Assembly: GCA_937915775.1 (NCBI GenBank)
Contig: CALGGQ010000002.1
Location: 1-11,653, forward strand
Direction: 5' to 3'
Source of the DNA: an uncultured Clostridia bacterium
GTDB lineage: Bacteria > Bacillota > Clostridia > Oscillospirales > Acutalibacteraceae
DNA length: 11,653 nucleotides
In this document: positions 1-5,497 of the stretch, in pieces
How positions within the stretch are numbered: the first letter of the stretch is position 1
Layout of the letters: each line of letters starts with the position of its first letter
Position numbers and translations under genes: made by a program
The notes under the pieces: model-generated
Databases searched by the model: none
The model's input: the letters and a program-made list of their open reading frames with translations, nothing else
What the model was told of the DNA's origin: nothing

Positions 1-1
1 G

Positions 2-829
2 CGTGATGCGAACGACCGTCTGCTGTGTGCGGCGGCGCTCGGCGTAACGGCTGACGTGCTGGACCGCGCCAAGGCGCTGGCGGACGCAGGCGTGGACTGC
101 TTTGTGCTGGATTCCGCACACGGCCATTCCAAGAATATTATTGATAACGTGGCGAAGGTGAAAAACGCCTTCCCGCAGATTGACCTGATTGCCGGCAATG
201 TTGCCACGGCTGACGCAACAGAGGCGCTGATTAAAGCCGGTGCGGACGCGGTCAAGGTCGGTATCGGCCCCGGCTCTATCTGTACCACGCGCGTGGTCGC
301 CGGTATCGGCGTGCCGCAGATTACGGCGATTTATGACTGCGCCGAGCGTGCAGACAAATTCGGTATCCCCGTCATTGCTGACGGCGGTATCAAGTATTCG
401 GGCGAAATCGTGAAGGCGATTGCCGCAGGCGGCAGCGTCGTGATGGTCGGCTCGCTGGTGGCGGGCTGTGAGGAATCGCCCGGCGATATGGAAATCTGGC
501 AGGGCAGACAGTTCAAGGTTTACCGCGGTATGGGCTCGCTCGGCGCGATGAACCACGGCTCGGCGGACCGCTATTTCCAGAAGGGCTCCAAGAAATTTGT
601 GCCCGAGGGCGTTGAAGGACGTGTGCCTTACAAGGGAGCACTGTCCGACACCGTGTTCCAGATGATGGGCGGCCTGCGCTCCGGTATGGGCTATGTCGGC
701 TGCCATAACATCGGCGAGCTGAGAGAGAAAGCACAGTTTATCCGCATCACCGGCGCGGGCTTGGTGGAAAGCCATCCGCACGATGTCTTTATCACGAAGG
801 AAGCCCCGAACTATTCCGGCAATAAATAA
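2..829 (+). CDS. guaB: IMP dehydrogenase, C-terminal part (5' end outside window)
   Basis: Oxidises IMP to XMP with NAD+, the first committed step of GMP synthesis in the cytoplasm. The reading frame is open from nt 2, so this is the 3' part of a gene entering from the left; a GTG at nt 56 is internal, because the upstream codons already read as IMPDH. Visible motifs are the catalytic loop GSICTTR (Cys codon 281-283), the phosphate-binding ADGGIKYSG and GMGSLGAM segments, the mobile flap with EGVEGRVPYKG carrying the Arg/Tyr pair, and a C-terminal SHPHDVFITKEAPNYS tail typical of bacterial enzymes. The N-terminal part of the barrel and any CBS domains lie outside the window. The stop is TAA at 827-829, and the next gene starts 10-19 nt later on the same strand, so co-transcription is likely. 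Identification is near certain. Confidence 0.97.
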   Translation, partial: RDANDRLLCAAALGVTADVLDRAKALADAGVDCFVLDSAHGHSKNIIDNVAKVKNAFPQIDLIAGNVATADATEALIKAGADAVKVGIGPGSICTTRVVAGIGVPQITAIYDCAERADKFGIPVIADGGIKYSGEIVKAIAAGGSVVMVGSLVAGCEESPGDMEIWQGRQFKVYRGMGSLGAMNHGSADRYFQKGSKKFVPEGVEGRVPYKGALSDTVFQMMGGLRSGMGYVGCHNIGELREKAQFIRITGAGLVESHPHDVFITKEAPNYSGNK

Positions 830-848
830 ATGCTGAAGGGTGAATCAT

Positions 849-1688
849 TTGGCTGAAAAGGTTTCAAGGTGGGAGAGCTTTAAGAAGTTCCTCAAACGCA
901 ATATGACGCCGCTGTGGGCGAAGCGCTTTACCTATCAGGTATTGTCGTTTCTGATATCCGTTGCGATGGTTGTCGGCGTGGCGCTCTATGCGTTTACCAA
1001 ATCCTATGATGAAAGGACGCTGACCTTTGTGGACGGTTTTACCATTACGGCGCACACCGGCGCCTTCTCAACGCCCGACAATTCGATGGAGACGATTGAA
1101 GCCGCTATCGAGGAGGGCACTGCCGATGTGATTGAGCTCGACGTGCGCCAGCGCCTGGACGGCACTGTCGTGATGGGGCATGATATTATTACAACGAACA
1201 CCGACGGGGTGGAGGTTGCCTCCGCGTTCGAGGTGATTCAGGGCAGCAACCTGCGTGTGAATCTGGATATCAAGGATACGCGCGTGCTGCCGGCGCTCTA
1301 TCAGCTGATTCAGCAATACGAGCTCAGCGACCGCGTCTTTATGACGGGCATCGAGGTGTTCCAGGCAAAGACGGCGCGGGAGAGCTGCCCGGGCATTCCG
1401 TATTACGTCAACTATATTCCAAGCCGGCTGAAAATCTTTTCCGAGGATTACCAGGAAAAGCTGCTGAAAATGCTGGAGGAAACGGGCGCCATCGGCATCA
1501 ACTGTAACCACACCTATGCGTCCAAAACGCTGTCCGACGTGCTGCACGAGCACGGCTACAAGCTGTCCGTCTGGACGGTGGACCGCGTCTATCAGATGAA
1601 GCGTGCGCTCGTCAACGAGCCGGATAATATTACAACCACCGAGGTCGGCACGCTGCTCGACTTGATTGAAAACTGGGGCGAGAAATAG
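849..1688 (+). CDS. Membrane-anchored glycerophosphodiester phosphodiesterase-like protein, divergent active site
   Basis: The family hydrolyses glycerophosphodiesters to glycerol-3-phosphate and an alcohol. I chose TTG at 849 (279 aa) because GAAGGG at 835-840 lies 8 nt upstream. The longer in-frame GTG at 840 would overlap that Shine-Dalgarno and has no other. One membrane segment (about residues 28-50) follows a basic N-terminus, so the catalytic domain probably faces outward. GDPD landmarks are present: His69 in AHTG, Glu96 and Asp98 in ELDV, His111 in GHD, and Asp140/Lys142 in NLDIKD. The usual HRG reads HTG, the PENT motif reads PDNS, and the usual Glu before x-Lys is Asp. These changes could alter substrate or metal preference, or reflect a clade-specific subfamily. 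The gene follows guaB closely. Its terminator has been split by an IS insertion, and its stop codon lies at the edge of a decayed repeat arm. Confidence 0.85.
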   Translation: MAEKVSRWESFKKFLKRNMTPLWAKRFTYQVLSFLISVAMVVGVALYAFTKSYDERTLTFVDGFTITAHTGAFSTPDNSMETIEAAIEEGTADVIELDVRQRLDGTVVMGHDIITTNTDGVEVASAFEVIQGSNLRVNLDIKDTRVLPALYQLIQQYELSDRVFMTGIEVFQAKTARESCPGIPYYVNYIPSRLKIFSEDYQEKLLKMLEETGAIGINCNHTYASKTLSDVLHEHGYKLSVWTVDRVYQMKRALVNEPDNITTTEVGTLLDLIENWGEK

Positions 1689-1717
1689 TGGCTGGTGAAA
1701 AGTGGTTAGTGACCGGT
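1687..1717 (+). repeat. Decayed single arm of the 166-bp dispersed repeat
   Basis: The 31 nt starting in the GDPD stop codon match the left arm of the 166-bp repeat (4619-4649 and the same arm at 9459-9489) at 24 of 31 positions without gaps. TTAGTGACC is shared almost exactly. No centre or right arm is present. The arm has the same orientation as the two full copies, and before the IS insertion it would have lain just past the terminator of the minus-strand hydrolase gene, which is also where the full copies lie relative to their genes. Low sequence complexity makes chance similarity possible. Confidence 0.5.
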
Positions 1718-1723
1718 AAAAAA

Positions 1724-1736
1724 AGGACAGGAGAAT
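1724..1736. repeat. Left 13-bp direct repeat flanking the IS (target duplication)
   Basis: AGGACAGGAGAAT occurs here and at 3376-3388, directly outside the two ends of the IS. Removing 1737-3388 joins the poly-A/GGACAGGAGA arm on the left to TCTCCTGTCC/T5 on the right and restores a perfect bidirectional terminator. Confidence 0.75.
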
Positions 1737-1761
1737 CTTAAAGTGAAAAAGAAGGTGCAAC
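1737..1761 (+). repeat. IS left terminal inverted repeat (outer)
   Basis: This 25-nt sequence begins directly after the left direct repeat and contains TGAAAAAG and GTGCAAC. It matches the reverse complement of 3351-3375 at 18 of 25 positions without gaps. Confidence 0.6.
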
Positions 1762-1903
1762 ACACAGCGGTTGCAAAAACATCACAAAAGACAAATGAGA
1801 GGAAATTAAGTCTGTACAAGAAGGATAAAATAGTGTAAAATGGCATAGGGAACAGAAAAAAGGTAAAAATTCGCCACGACGAAAAGGCAGGATAGCGGTG
1901 GTT

Positions 1904-1922
1904 TTGAAAAAGTAAATGCAAC
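1904..1922 (+). repeat. IS left subterminal copy of the end motif (possible true left end)
   Basis: TTGAAAAAGTAAATGCAAC matches the reverse complement of 3351-3369 at 18 of 19 positions, better than the outermost left repeat does. A 6-bp inverted repeat GGCAGG/CCTGCC (1886-1891 and 1923-1928) brackets it. It may be a second transposase binding site or the actual IS end. Confidence 0.65.
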
Positions 1923-1968
1923 CCTGCCGAAAGGTGATATTTGCACAGCTGTCTGACAAAGAATTGTG

Positions 1969-3264
1969 CTACTTTTTAATCAGATTAGGCGTTAGATTTA
2001 CAGAGTCTGGTGGGACTAACTGTAAATCCAGCCTTTCAAGAAGTTTCCTGAAACACCGTTTGTCCAATCGGTCAAACGGTGTTTCATTTTCATAAATTTC
2101 CCGTGCAACAGAGTTAATGTGATTAGCTATGAGGTTCACATCCTTCTGAGTAAGGTATTCAAAATTCGTGCCCTTGGGAAGAATACGCCGAATGAGCTTG
2201 TGGTTGTTCTCAACATGTGGCTTCTGCCATGAGGCAAGCGGGTCACAGTAGAAAATATTGGTGCGTCTTGTGCCATGTTCCGTAAATTCAAGCGCTTCAG
2301 GATTTTTAAATTCAGGACCGTTATCCGTAAGAATTACGGGAAACAACTTTTTGAATAACGGTAATCCAAGGACATCTGTTAAGTAATCAAATACCTCGGT
2401 AACGCTATCCTGTGTGCCGTCAGGCATCAGGAAGATAAGCATAAAGCTTGTTTCACGGAATATCATTGTCAACAGCGTTTTTGAGGAGCCCCTTTTGCTT
2501 TTAACGGTATCCATTTCAACGATAAAGCGAGACTTTTCCTGGCTAACATATTTGTTGAATTCTTCATAGCTTCGTCCTTTGCGACAGGCACACTCTGCGT
2601 TGCTCTTAATCTTTTTTCTTCGTCTGCGGTAAGCGACCTTTTTCGGCAAATCAATATTGCGGACATCAAGCAAACCGCTGTCGATGTAATTGTACACCGT
2701 CTTTTCTGATAAAGCTATCTCGTCAGCGTGTGCTGCTAAGATATGATTTACGGATTGTCCTTGCTTAATTAACGGCGTCAGCAATAGATTTAGTTCGCTC
2801 AAGGTTTTATCATCTGCATGGACACCTTTACGGGAATCTGCCCAATTGCGATGAGCAAAGAATTCTGCTTTGTTAGCAATGTAGTACCTATGCTGCATAT
2901 GCCGGCAGCGCCTCATATTGATACAGCCATTACAGACATACGGCGGCTTTTCGAGCTTATCACAGTGGTAGTTGCGGAATTTGTTACAGAGCGTACTGCA
3001 ATCTTCAATTGCACAGTTTTTACATTTAGTGAAGCAGCTTGTTTTTCTGCCATAATCGCACAAATATCGCTCCTGACATCCGATGAAGTTTGCGCAGTTG
3101 TTGTGTTCGGGGTTAACCCCGAACACAACAACATTTTTCTTTACCTCACGCATTACCGTACTTTTAGACCTTTCAATCTGTCTTGCTATCTCTGCATAAT
3201 TCTTTCCACTATTCAAAAGTCTTTCTATGATACATCTTTCAGGATAACTTAAATGCTGACTCAT
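1969..3264 (-). CDS. IS30-family transposase
   Basis: DDE transposase of 431 aa that cuts and joins the ends of its own IS. Residues 5-42 form the HTH typical of IS30 (SYPER, YAEIARQIERSKSTVMREVKKN region). A Cys-rich segment follows, with 12 cysteines between residues 57 and 120, a probable zinc-binding region. The integrase core has Asp252 (EMDTVKS), Asp314 (LTDNGPEF) and Glu352 (KPHVENNH), so the catalytic triad appears intact. Length is full for the family and there is no frameshift. The start is ATG at 3264 behind AGAAAGGGAAAGAA. Codons 45-56 (VVVFGVNPEHNN) are encoded by a perfect palindrome. The hydrolase gene upstream is on the same strand, and its terminator lost its T-tract to the insertion, so read-through into the transposase is possible. 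Confidence 0.95.
   Translation of the reverse strand: MSQHLSYPERCIIERLLNSGKNYAEIARQIERSKSTVMREVKKNVVVFGVNPEHNNCANFIGCQERYLCDYGRKTSCFTKCKNCAIEDCSTLCNKFRNYHCDKLEKPPYVCNGCINMRRCRHMQHRYYIANKAEFFAHRNWADSRKGVHADDKTLSELNLLLTPLIKQGQSVNHILAAHADEIALSEKTVYNYIDSGLLDVRNIDLPKKVAYRRRRKKIKSNAECACRKGRSYEEFNKYVSQEKSRFIVEMDTVKSKRGSSKTLLTMIFRETSFMLIFLMPDGTQDSVTEVFDYLTDVLGLPLFKKLFPVILTDNGPEFKNPEALEFTEHGTRRTNIFYCDPLASWQKPHVENNHKLIRRILPKGTNFEYLTQKDVNLIANHINSVAREIYENETPFDRLDKRCFRKLLERLDLQLVPPDSVNLTPNLIKK
3097..3132. repeat. Perfect 36-bp palindrome inside the transposase gene
   Basis: The two 18-nt halves are exact reverse complements, giving a 16-bp stem around TTAA (arm GTTGTTGTGTTCGGGG). It covers exactly codons 45-56 of the transposase, so both strands encode the same 12 residues. 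On the plus strand it is followed by ATTTTTCTTT, resembling an intrinsic terminator for transcription running against the transposase. On the minus strand no T-tract follows. Confidence 0.9.
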
Positions 3265-3294
3265 TTCTTTCCCTTTCTGTCAGACAGCATTTAA
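3249..3294 (-). promoter_or_regulatory. Hairpin enclosing the transposase ribosome binding site and start codon
   Basis: TTAAATGCTG (5' arm in the mRNA, 3294-3285) pairs perfectly over 10 bp with CAGCATTTAA (3258-3249). The Shine-Dalgarno region and the ATG at 3264-3262 lie in the enclosed loop. A transcript from the predicted internal promoter would start near 3288 and lack most of the 5' arm, whereas a read-through transcript from outside would contain it. This resembles the translational protection known for IS10 and IS50. The base pairing is visible; the regulatory role is inferred. Confidence 0.6.
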
Positions 3295-3323
3295 ATTCTA
3301 TCTTTTTGTAATTCTTGTTGCAA
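3295..3323 (-). promoter_or_regulatory. Predicted transposase promoter
   Basis: On the minus strand, TTGCAA (3323-3318) and TAGAAT (3300-3295) are separated by 17 bp, 31 nt upstream of the start codon. The -35 box lies within the inner copy of the IS end motif, so transposase bound there could repress its own gene (inference). Confidence 0.5.
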
Positions 3324-3330
3324 CTTTTAC
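3317..3330 (-). repeat. IS right subterminal copy of the end motif
   Basis: Read on the minus strand as GTAAAAGTTGCAAC, this is the right end motif GTAAAAGTAAATGCAAC with 3 nt missing. Inward from it, GCTGTCTGACA follows after 28 nt (3288-3278). On the left, the same word follows the 1904-1922 copy after 25 nt (1948-1958), so the two inner copies form a symmetric pair around the transposase gene. Confidence 0.55.
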
Positions 3331-3350
3331 TCTTAATATCATACCTTAAA

Positions 3351-3375
3351 GTTGCATTTACTTTTACAATTAACG
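3351..3375 (-). repeat. IS right terminal inverted repeat
   Basis: The reverse complement begins CGTTAATTGTAAAAG and ends TGCAAC. It pairs with 1737-1761 (18 of 25) and, over its inner 19 nt, with 1904-1922 (18 of 19). It directly abuts the right 13-bp direct repeat. Confidence 0.7.
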
Positions 3376-3388
3376 AGGACAGGAGAAT
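3376..3388. repeat. Right 13-bp direct repeat flanking the IS (target duplication)
   Basis: This exact copy of AGGACAGGAGAAT at 1724-1736 forms the left arm and half the loop of the surviving terminator hairpin. Confidence 0.75.
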
Positions 3389-3405
3389 AATCTCCTGTCC
3401 TTTTT
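3377..3405 (+). terminator. Ancestral bidirectional terminator, now cut off on one side by the IS
   Basis: GGACAGGAGA, loop ATAA, TCTCCTGTCC, then TTTTT on the plus strand: a perfect 10-bp stem. On the minus strand, which would serve the hydrolase gene ending at 3417, the hairpin is now followed by TCGTTAATTG rather than a T-tract. The seven A residues that would supply that tract remain at 1718-1724, beyond the IS. Termination of the hydrolase transcript is therefore probably weakened. Confidence 0.8.
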
Positions 3406-3416
3406 ATGACTCCTTT

Positions 3417-4544
3417 TTATTGTGTCATCGCTTCCTGATAGAAAGCAAGCGCTGCGTCAATCGCCGTCTGCCCCGCCTCGTTAAAGGGGTTGAGCACGCT
3501 GAACACATGCTGCAGCTGTTTGCCGTTTTCATCCGTCGTGTCATAATCGGCAAGCTGACACGCGATACCCTTCTCTTGCAGCAGCTCGTAGGCGCGCAGC
3601 GTCTGGTCGTGCGCCAGCGCGTCGCCTGAGGAGGTGATGAGGTAGGTCGGCGGAAGCACTGCCTCGTCGATGATTTCGCTCAAATCCATATAGCCGTAGG
3701 TCGCCTTCGTTTCGTAATCGCTGCCCCACAGCGGCTTGGTGTACAGCGAGAACGCGCCGCCGCTCTTCATAAAGGCAACGGGCGAGGTCAGCAGCAGCGC
3801 CTTGGGCATAATGCCATTGGCGTAATATTCCGCCGCAAACGTCTCCTGAAGCTCCTCGCTTGCCATGATCGCCGCCGTATAAGCCGAGAGCATGCCGCCT
3901 GCGGAGTCGCCCGTGAGCAGCATAGTGGGATTATCGGTAAACTGCCGATAGTTGTTGTTGATATACTGCATGGCGGCAAGGCAATCCTGCAGCTGCTCGT
4001 TCACCGTTACATCGGGCACGAGGCGGTAGCTGATGTTAAAGACAACATAGCCCTTGTGCGCCAGCTCCAGGCAGTAATATTTGTTCAGCTCCTTATCGCC
4101 GTAAATCCAGCCGCCGCCGTGAATATCAACGATCATCGGCAGCGAGCGAATATCGTCACGTCCGGCGGGATAGTATACGTCGAGCCGGTGGTAAATGTTG
4201 CCGTCGTCAAGGTAGGGAATATCCGTCACCTCGGTGACGTCGGCGGGCGGTGTCTGGGCAGCGTGCACTTTAGCGTCGCTGTCCGCACAGAAGCGCCATA
4301 CAACCTCCATCATTTTCACCATCGGATGGTATTTGATTCCCTTGCCGCTTTCGGCTTGATACTCGACGGTATCGCTCACCACCATATTGCCTACGGCATA
4401 GCGGTTTTCATCGGTGTCGGACACCGGCTTTGTCATCACGGCAAAAAAGGCATAGGCAGCCAGCAGGAGCGCGAGCAGCACGCAGAGGATAATCAGCAAC
4501 ACTTTCAGCACTTTCGGTTTCCTCTTTTCTTTTGTTTTCGGCAT
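3417..4544 (-). CDS. Membrane-anchored alpha/beta hydrolase (esterase/lipase of the HSL/BD-FAE type)
   Basis: Predicted carboxylesterase of 375 aa. After a basic N-terminus (KTKEKRKPK), one membrane segment spans about residues 12-36, so the enzyme domain is probably anchored outside the cell. HGGGW at 142-146 is the oxyanion-hole motif, GDSAGG at 212-217 holds the nucleophile Ser214, the acid is probably Asp308 or Asp313 (SSGDALAHD), and the catalytic His is His346 (QHVF). That order and spacing are typical of the hormone-sensitive-lipase-like branch. The substrate is not evident; acetyl groups on polysaccharides or small esters are possible. The start ATG has GGGGTGG upstream. The promoter is a perfect consensus whose -35 box lies in the end of a dispersed repeat. 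The downstream terminator has been split by the IS. Confidence 0.9.
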   Translation of the reverse strand: MPKTKEKRKPKVLKVLLIILCVLLALLLAAYAFFAVMTKPVSDTDENRYAVGNMVVSDTVEYQAESGKGIKYHPMVKMMEVVWRFCADSDAKVHAAQTPPADVTEVTDIPYLDDGNIYHRLDVYYPAGRDDIRSLPMIVDIHGGGWIYGDKELNKYYCLELAHKGYVVFNISYRLVPDVTVNEQLQDCLAAMQYINNNYRQFTDNPTMLLTGDSAGGMLSAYTAAIMASEELQETFAAEYYANGIMPKALLLTSPVAFMKSGGAFSLYTKPLWGSDYETKATYGYMDLSEIIDEAVLPPTYLITSSGDALAHDQTLRAYELLQEKGIACQLADYDTTDENGKQLQHVFSVLNPFNEAGQTAIDAALAFYQEAMTQ

Positions 4545-4571
4545 AGTTCCACCCCGTTTCGTAATACGTAT

Positions 4572-4600
4572 ATTATACAGTAGATATTGAATACTGTCAA
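4572..4600 (-). promoter_or_regulatory. Perfect consensus sigma-A promoter of the hydrolase gene, -35 contributed by a repeat end
   Basis: On the minus strand, TTGACA (4600-4595) and TATAAT (4577-4572) are exactly 17 bp apart, 28 nt before the start codon. The -35 hexamer is the terminal 6 bp of the 166-bp repeat. The other repeat ends in this window read TTTGTCA at that point, so a T/A difference makes this end a consensus -35 facing outward. Confidence 0.85.
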
Positions 4601-4760
4601 ATTAGAATTTGTCGAGATAGTGACCAGTGACCAGTGGCTAGTGACCAGTTGTTGGGCGGGACACCCGCACCCGATTATAATCGGAGCGAAGCGACCTATA
4701 ACTGACCACTGACCACTGGACACTGACCACTGAATTTGCTTTGCAAATTCTGATTTGTCA
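4595..4760. repeat. 166-bp dispersed repeat, copy 1 (MITE-like, highly structured)
   Basis: The near-identical copy 2 is at 9434-9599, and the two are the same length. From about 4614 to 4750 I find no difference between them; differences cluster in the left end and one base near the right end. Structure from outside in: terminal inverted repeats of about 17 nt (TGTCAAATTAGAATTTG against its partner at 4744-4760); two 31-nt arms (4619-4649 and 4701-4731) built from CAGTGACCAGTGACC-like units, complementary at 24 of 31 positions; a GGGCGGG/CCCGC hairpin; and the 14-bp palindrome CCGATTATAATCGG (4671-4684). Most arm mismatches would be G-U pairs only in the minus-strand RNA. I see no clear target duplication. 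ORFs read across it (for example a QWSV/SHWSL-rich peptide) are not credible genes. Confidence 0.9.
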
Positions 4761-4763
4761 AAC

Positions 4764-4794
4764 AAAAAGAACCGATAGTTAATCGGTTCTTTTT
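4764..4794. terminator. Bidirectional terminator downstream of the CHAP gene
   Basis: AAAAAGAACCGAT, loop AGTTA, ATCGGTTCTTTTT: a perfect 13-bp stem with A and T tracts on both sides. It begins 2 nt after the CHAP stop on the minus strand, and copy 1 of the dispersed repeat begins 3 nt beyond it. Confidence 0.9.
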
Positions 4795-4795
4795 C

Positions 4796-5497
4796 TTACT
4801 TGAGCGTATTTAATAATAAATCGTCGTCGGTCTGCGTCGGGGACGCCTGCAGCGAGTAGCTTAAATCCGCACCGAGCTGTGTGCTTTCCAGAGAAGGATT
4901 TTCATCTGTTACGAATTCCTGCTTATACTGTGTGTTCTTCTCTTTGGAGGCACTGAGCAGCCTTTTTTCCAGCGATTTGGAAAGGCCGTTATTGTAGGTG
5001 TAGATATAGCCGTAAAATTTCTGACCGTAGTGGGAAGTCATATTGGAGTAGGTTCTCACGTCAAAGTACTGACCGCCCCAATGGGATTCCGAAATGGTCA
5101 CGCTGCCGTCTGCATTGACAGCTTCCACGATAGCAACGTGGCGGCTCCAGCAGGCAACTGCGCCAACCTTCGGCGTGCTGCCGTAGGGGTAATAGCCGTT
5201 GCGCTTATTAATGAAGTACCAGTCGCCGGCGCTTCCGTGGTTAATCAGCGGCGCTTCGCCGTTCATCTCATATATTCTTCCGTATGCGTAAGCAACGCAG
5301 TTCGGCATCGGTGTTCCTGTGCGGAAATAAACGTTCAGTTTTGAAGAATAGTATGCAATGCTTGAATTAGGAGCCGTGAGCCTCGGTTCGTAATTCTCAC
5401 CCTCAGCATAGGCGCTGATGGGAGTAAATGCCGAAATAATCATTGTGAGCAGTATCACAATCGGAACGATAAGCAGGGTTTTCTTCTTAGTCATCAT
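4796..5497 (-). CDS. Secreted CHAP-domain peptidoglycan amidase/endopeptidase
   Basis: Predicted cell-wall hydrolase of 233 aa. The N-terminal signal peptide has a basic start (MMTKKK), a hydrophobic core at about residues 8-28 and a likely AYA cleavage site at 30-32. The CHAP domain covers about 45-175, with catalytic Cys67 in PNCVAYAYGR, His120 in WSRHVAIVEAV and probable acid Glu137 in ISES; GGQYFDV and FYGYIY are typical later CHAP strands. A tail of about 55 residues, rich in Lys, Ser and Thr, has no domain I recognise. No cell-wall binding domain is visible. Two adjacent ATG codons follow AGGAAGG; the second (5494) has better spacing than the one used here. It probably acts in cell-wall turnover or separation rather than as a phage lysin, given the signal peptide and the absence of phage genes. 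Confidence 0.9.
   Translation of the reverse strand: MMTKKKTLLIVPIVILLTMIISAFTPISAYAEGENYEPRLTAPNSSIAYYSSKLNVYFRTGTPMPNCVAYAYGRIYEMNGEAPLINHGSAGDWYFINKRNGYYPYGSTPKVGAVACWSRHVAIVEAVNADGSVTISESHWGGQYFDVRTYSNMTSHYGQKFYGYIYTYNNGLSKSLEKRLLSASKEKNTQYKQEFVTDENPSLESTQLGADLSYSLQASPTQTDDDLLLNTLK

Larger units (their letters stand above)
1737..3375 (-). mobile_element. IS30-family insertion sequence, about 1.64 kb, with intact transposase
   Basis: The element is bounded by the 13-bp direct repeat and has 25-nt imperfect terminal inverted repeats (1737-1761 against 3351-3375, 18 of 25 matching, both ending in TGCAAC on the inner side). It carries one transposase gene on the minus strand. A second, better-matching copy of the end motif lies inside the left end at 1904-1922, and a third at 3317-3330. 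An alternative left boundary at 1904 is therefore possible, but it would leave the 13-bp duplication unexplained. Most IS30 members duplicate 2-3 bp. The mycoplasma element IS1630 is a known IS30-type exception that targets inverted repeats and makes long duplications, which fits insertion into a terminator hairpin here. About 200 nt between the left end and the transposase stop hold no gene that I can support. Confidence 0.8.

Noticed and set aside
1068..1763. 231-aa minus-strand ORF opposite the GDPD-like gene
   Set aside because: Antisense shadow; it contains no motif and extends into the repeat and IS left end.
2818..3252. 144-aa plus-strand ORF opposite the transposase
   Set aside because: It shares VVVFGVNPEHNN with the transposase only because of the 36-bp palindrome. 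There is no other sign of coding.
4619..4731. Short tandem GTGACCA units considered as a CRISPR array
   Set aside because: Units are about 7-16 nt with no unique spacers, are arranged as two opposed arms, and the whole block recurs elsewhere in the window.
4505..4765. ORF of 86 aa on the minus strand over repeat copy 1, and a similar one at 9365-9562 over copy 2
   Set aside because: Both are translations of the structured non-coding repeat (QWSV/SHWSL-type peptide). Their ends run into unrelated sequence and no ribosome site supports them.
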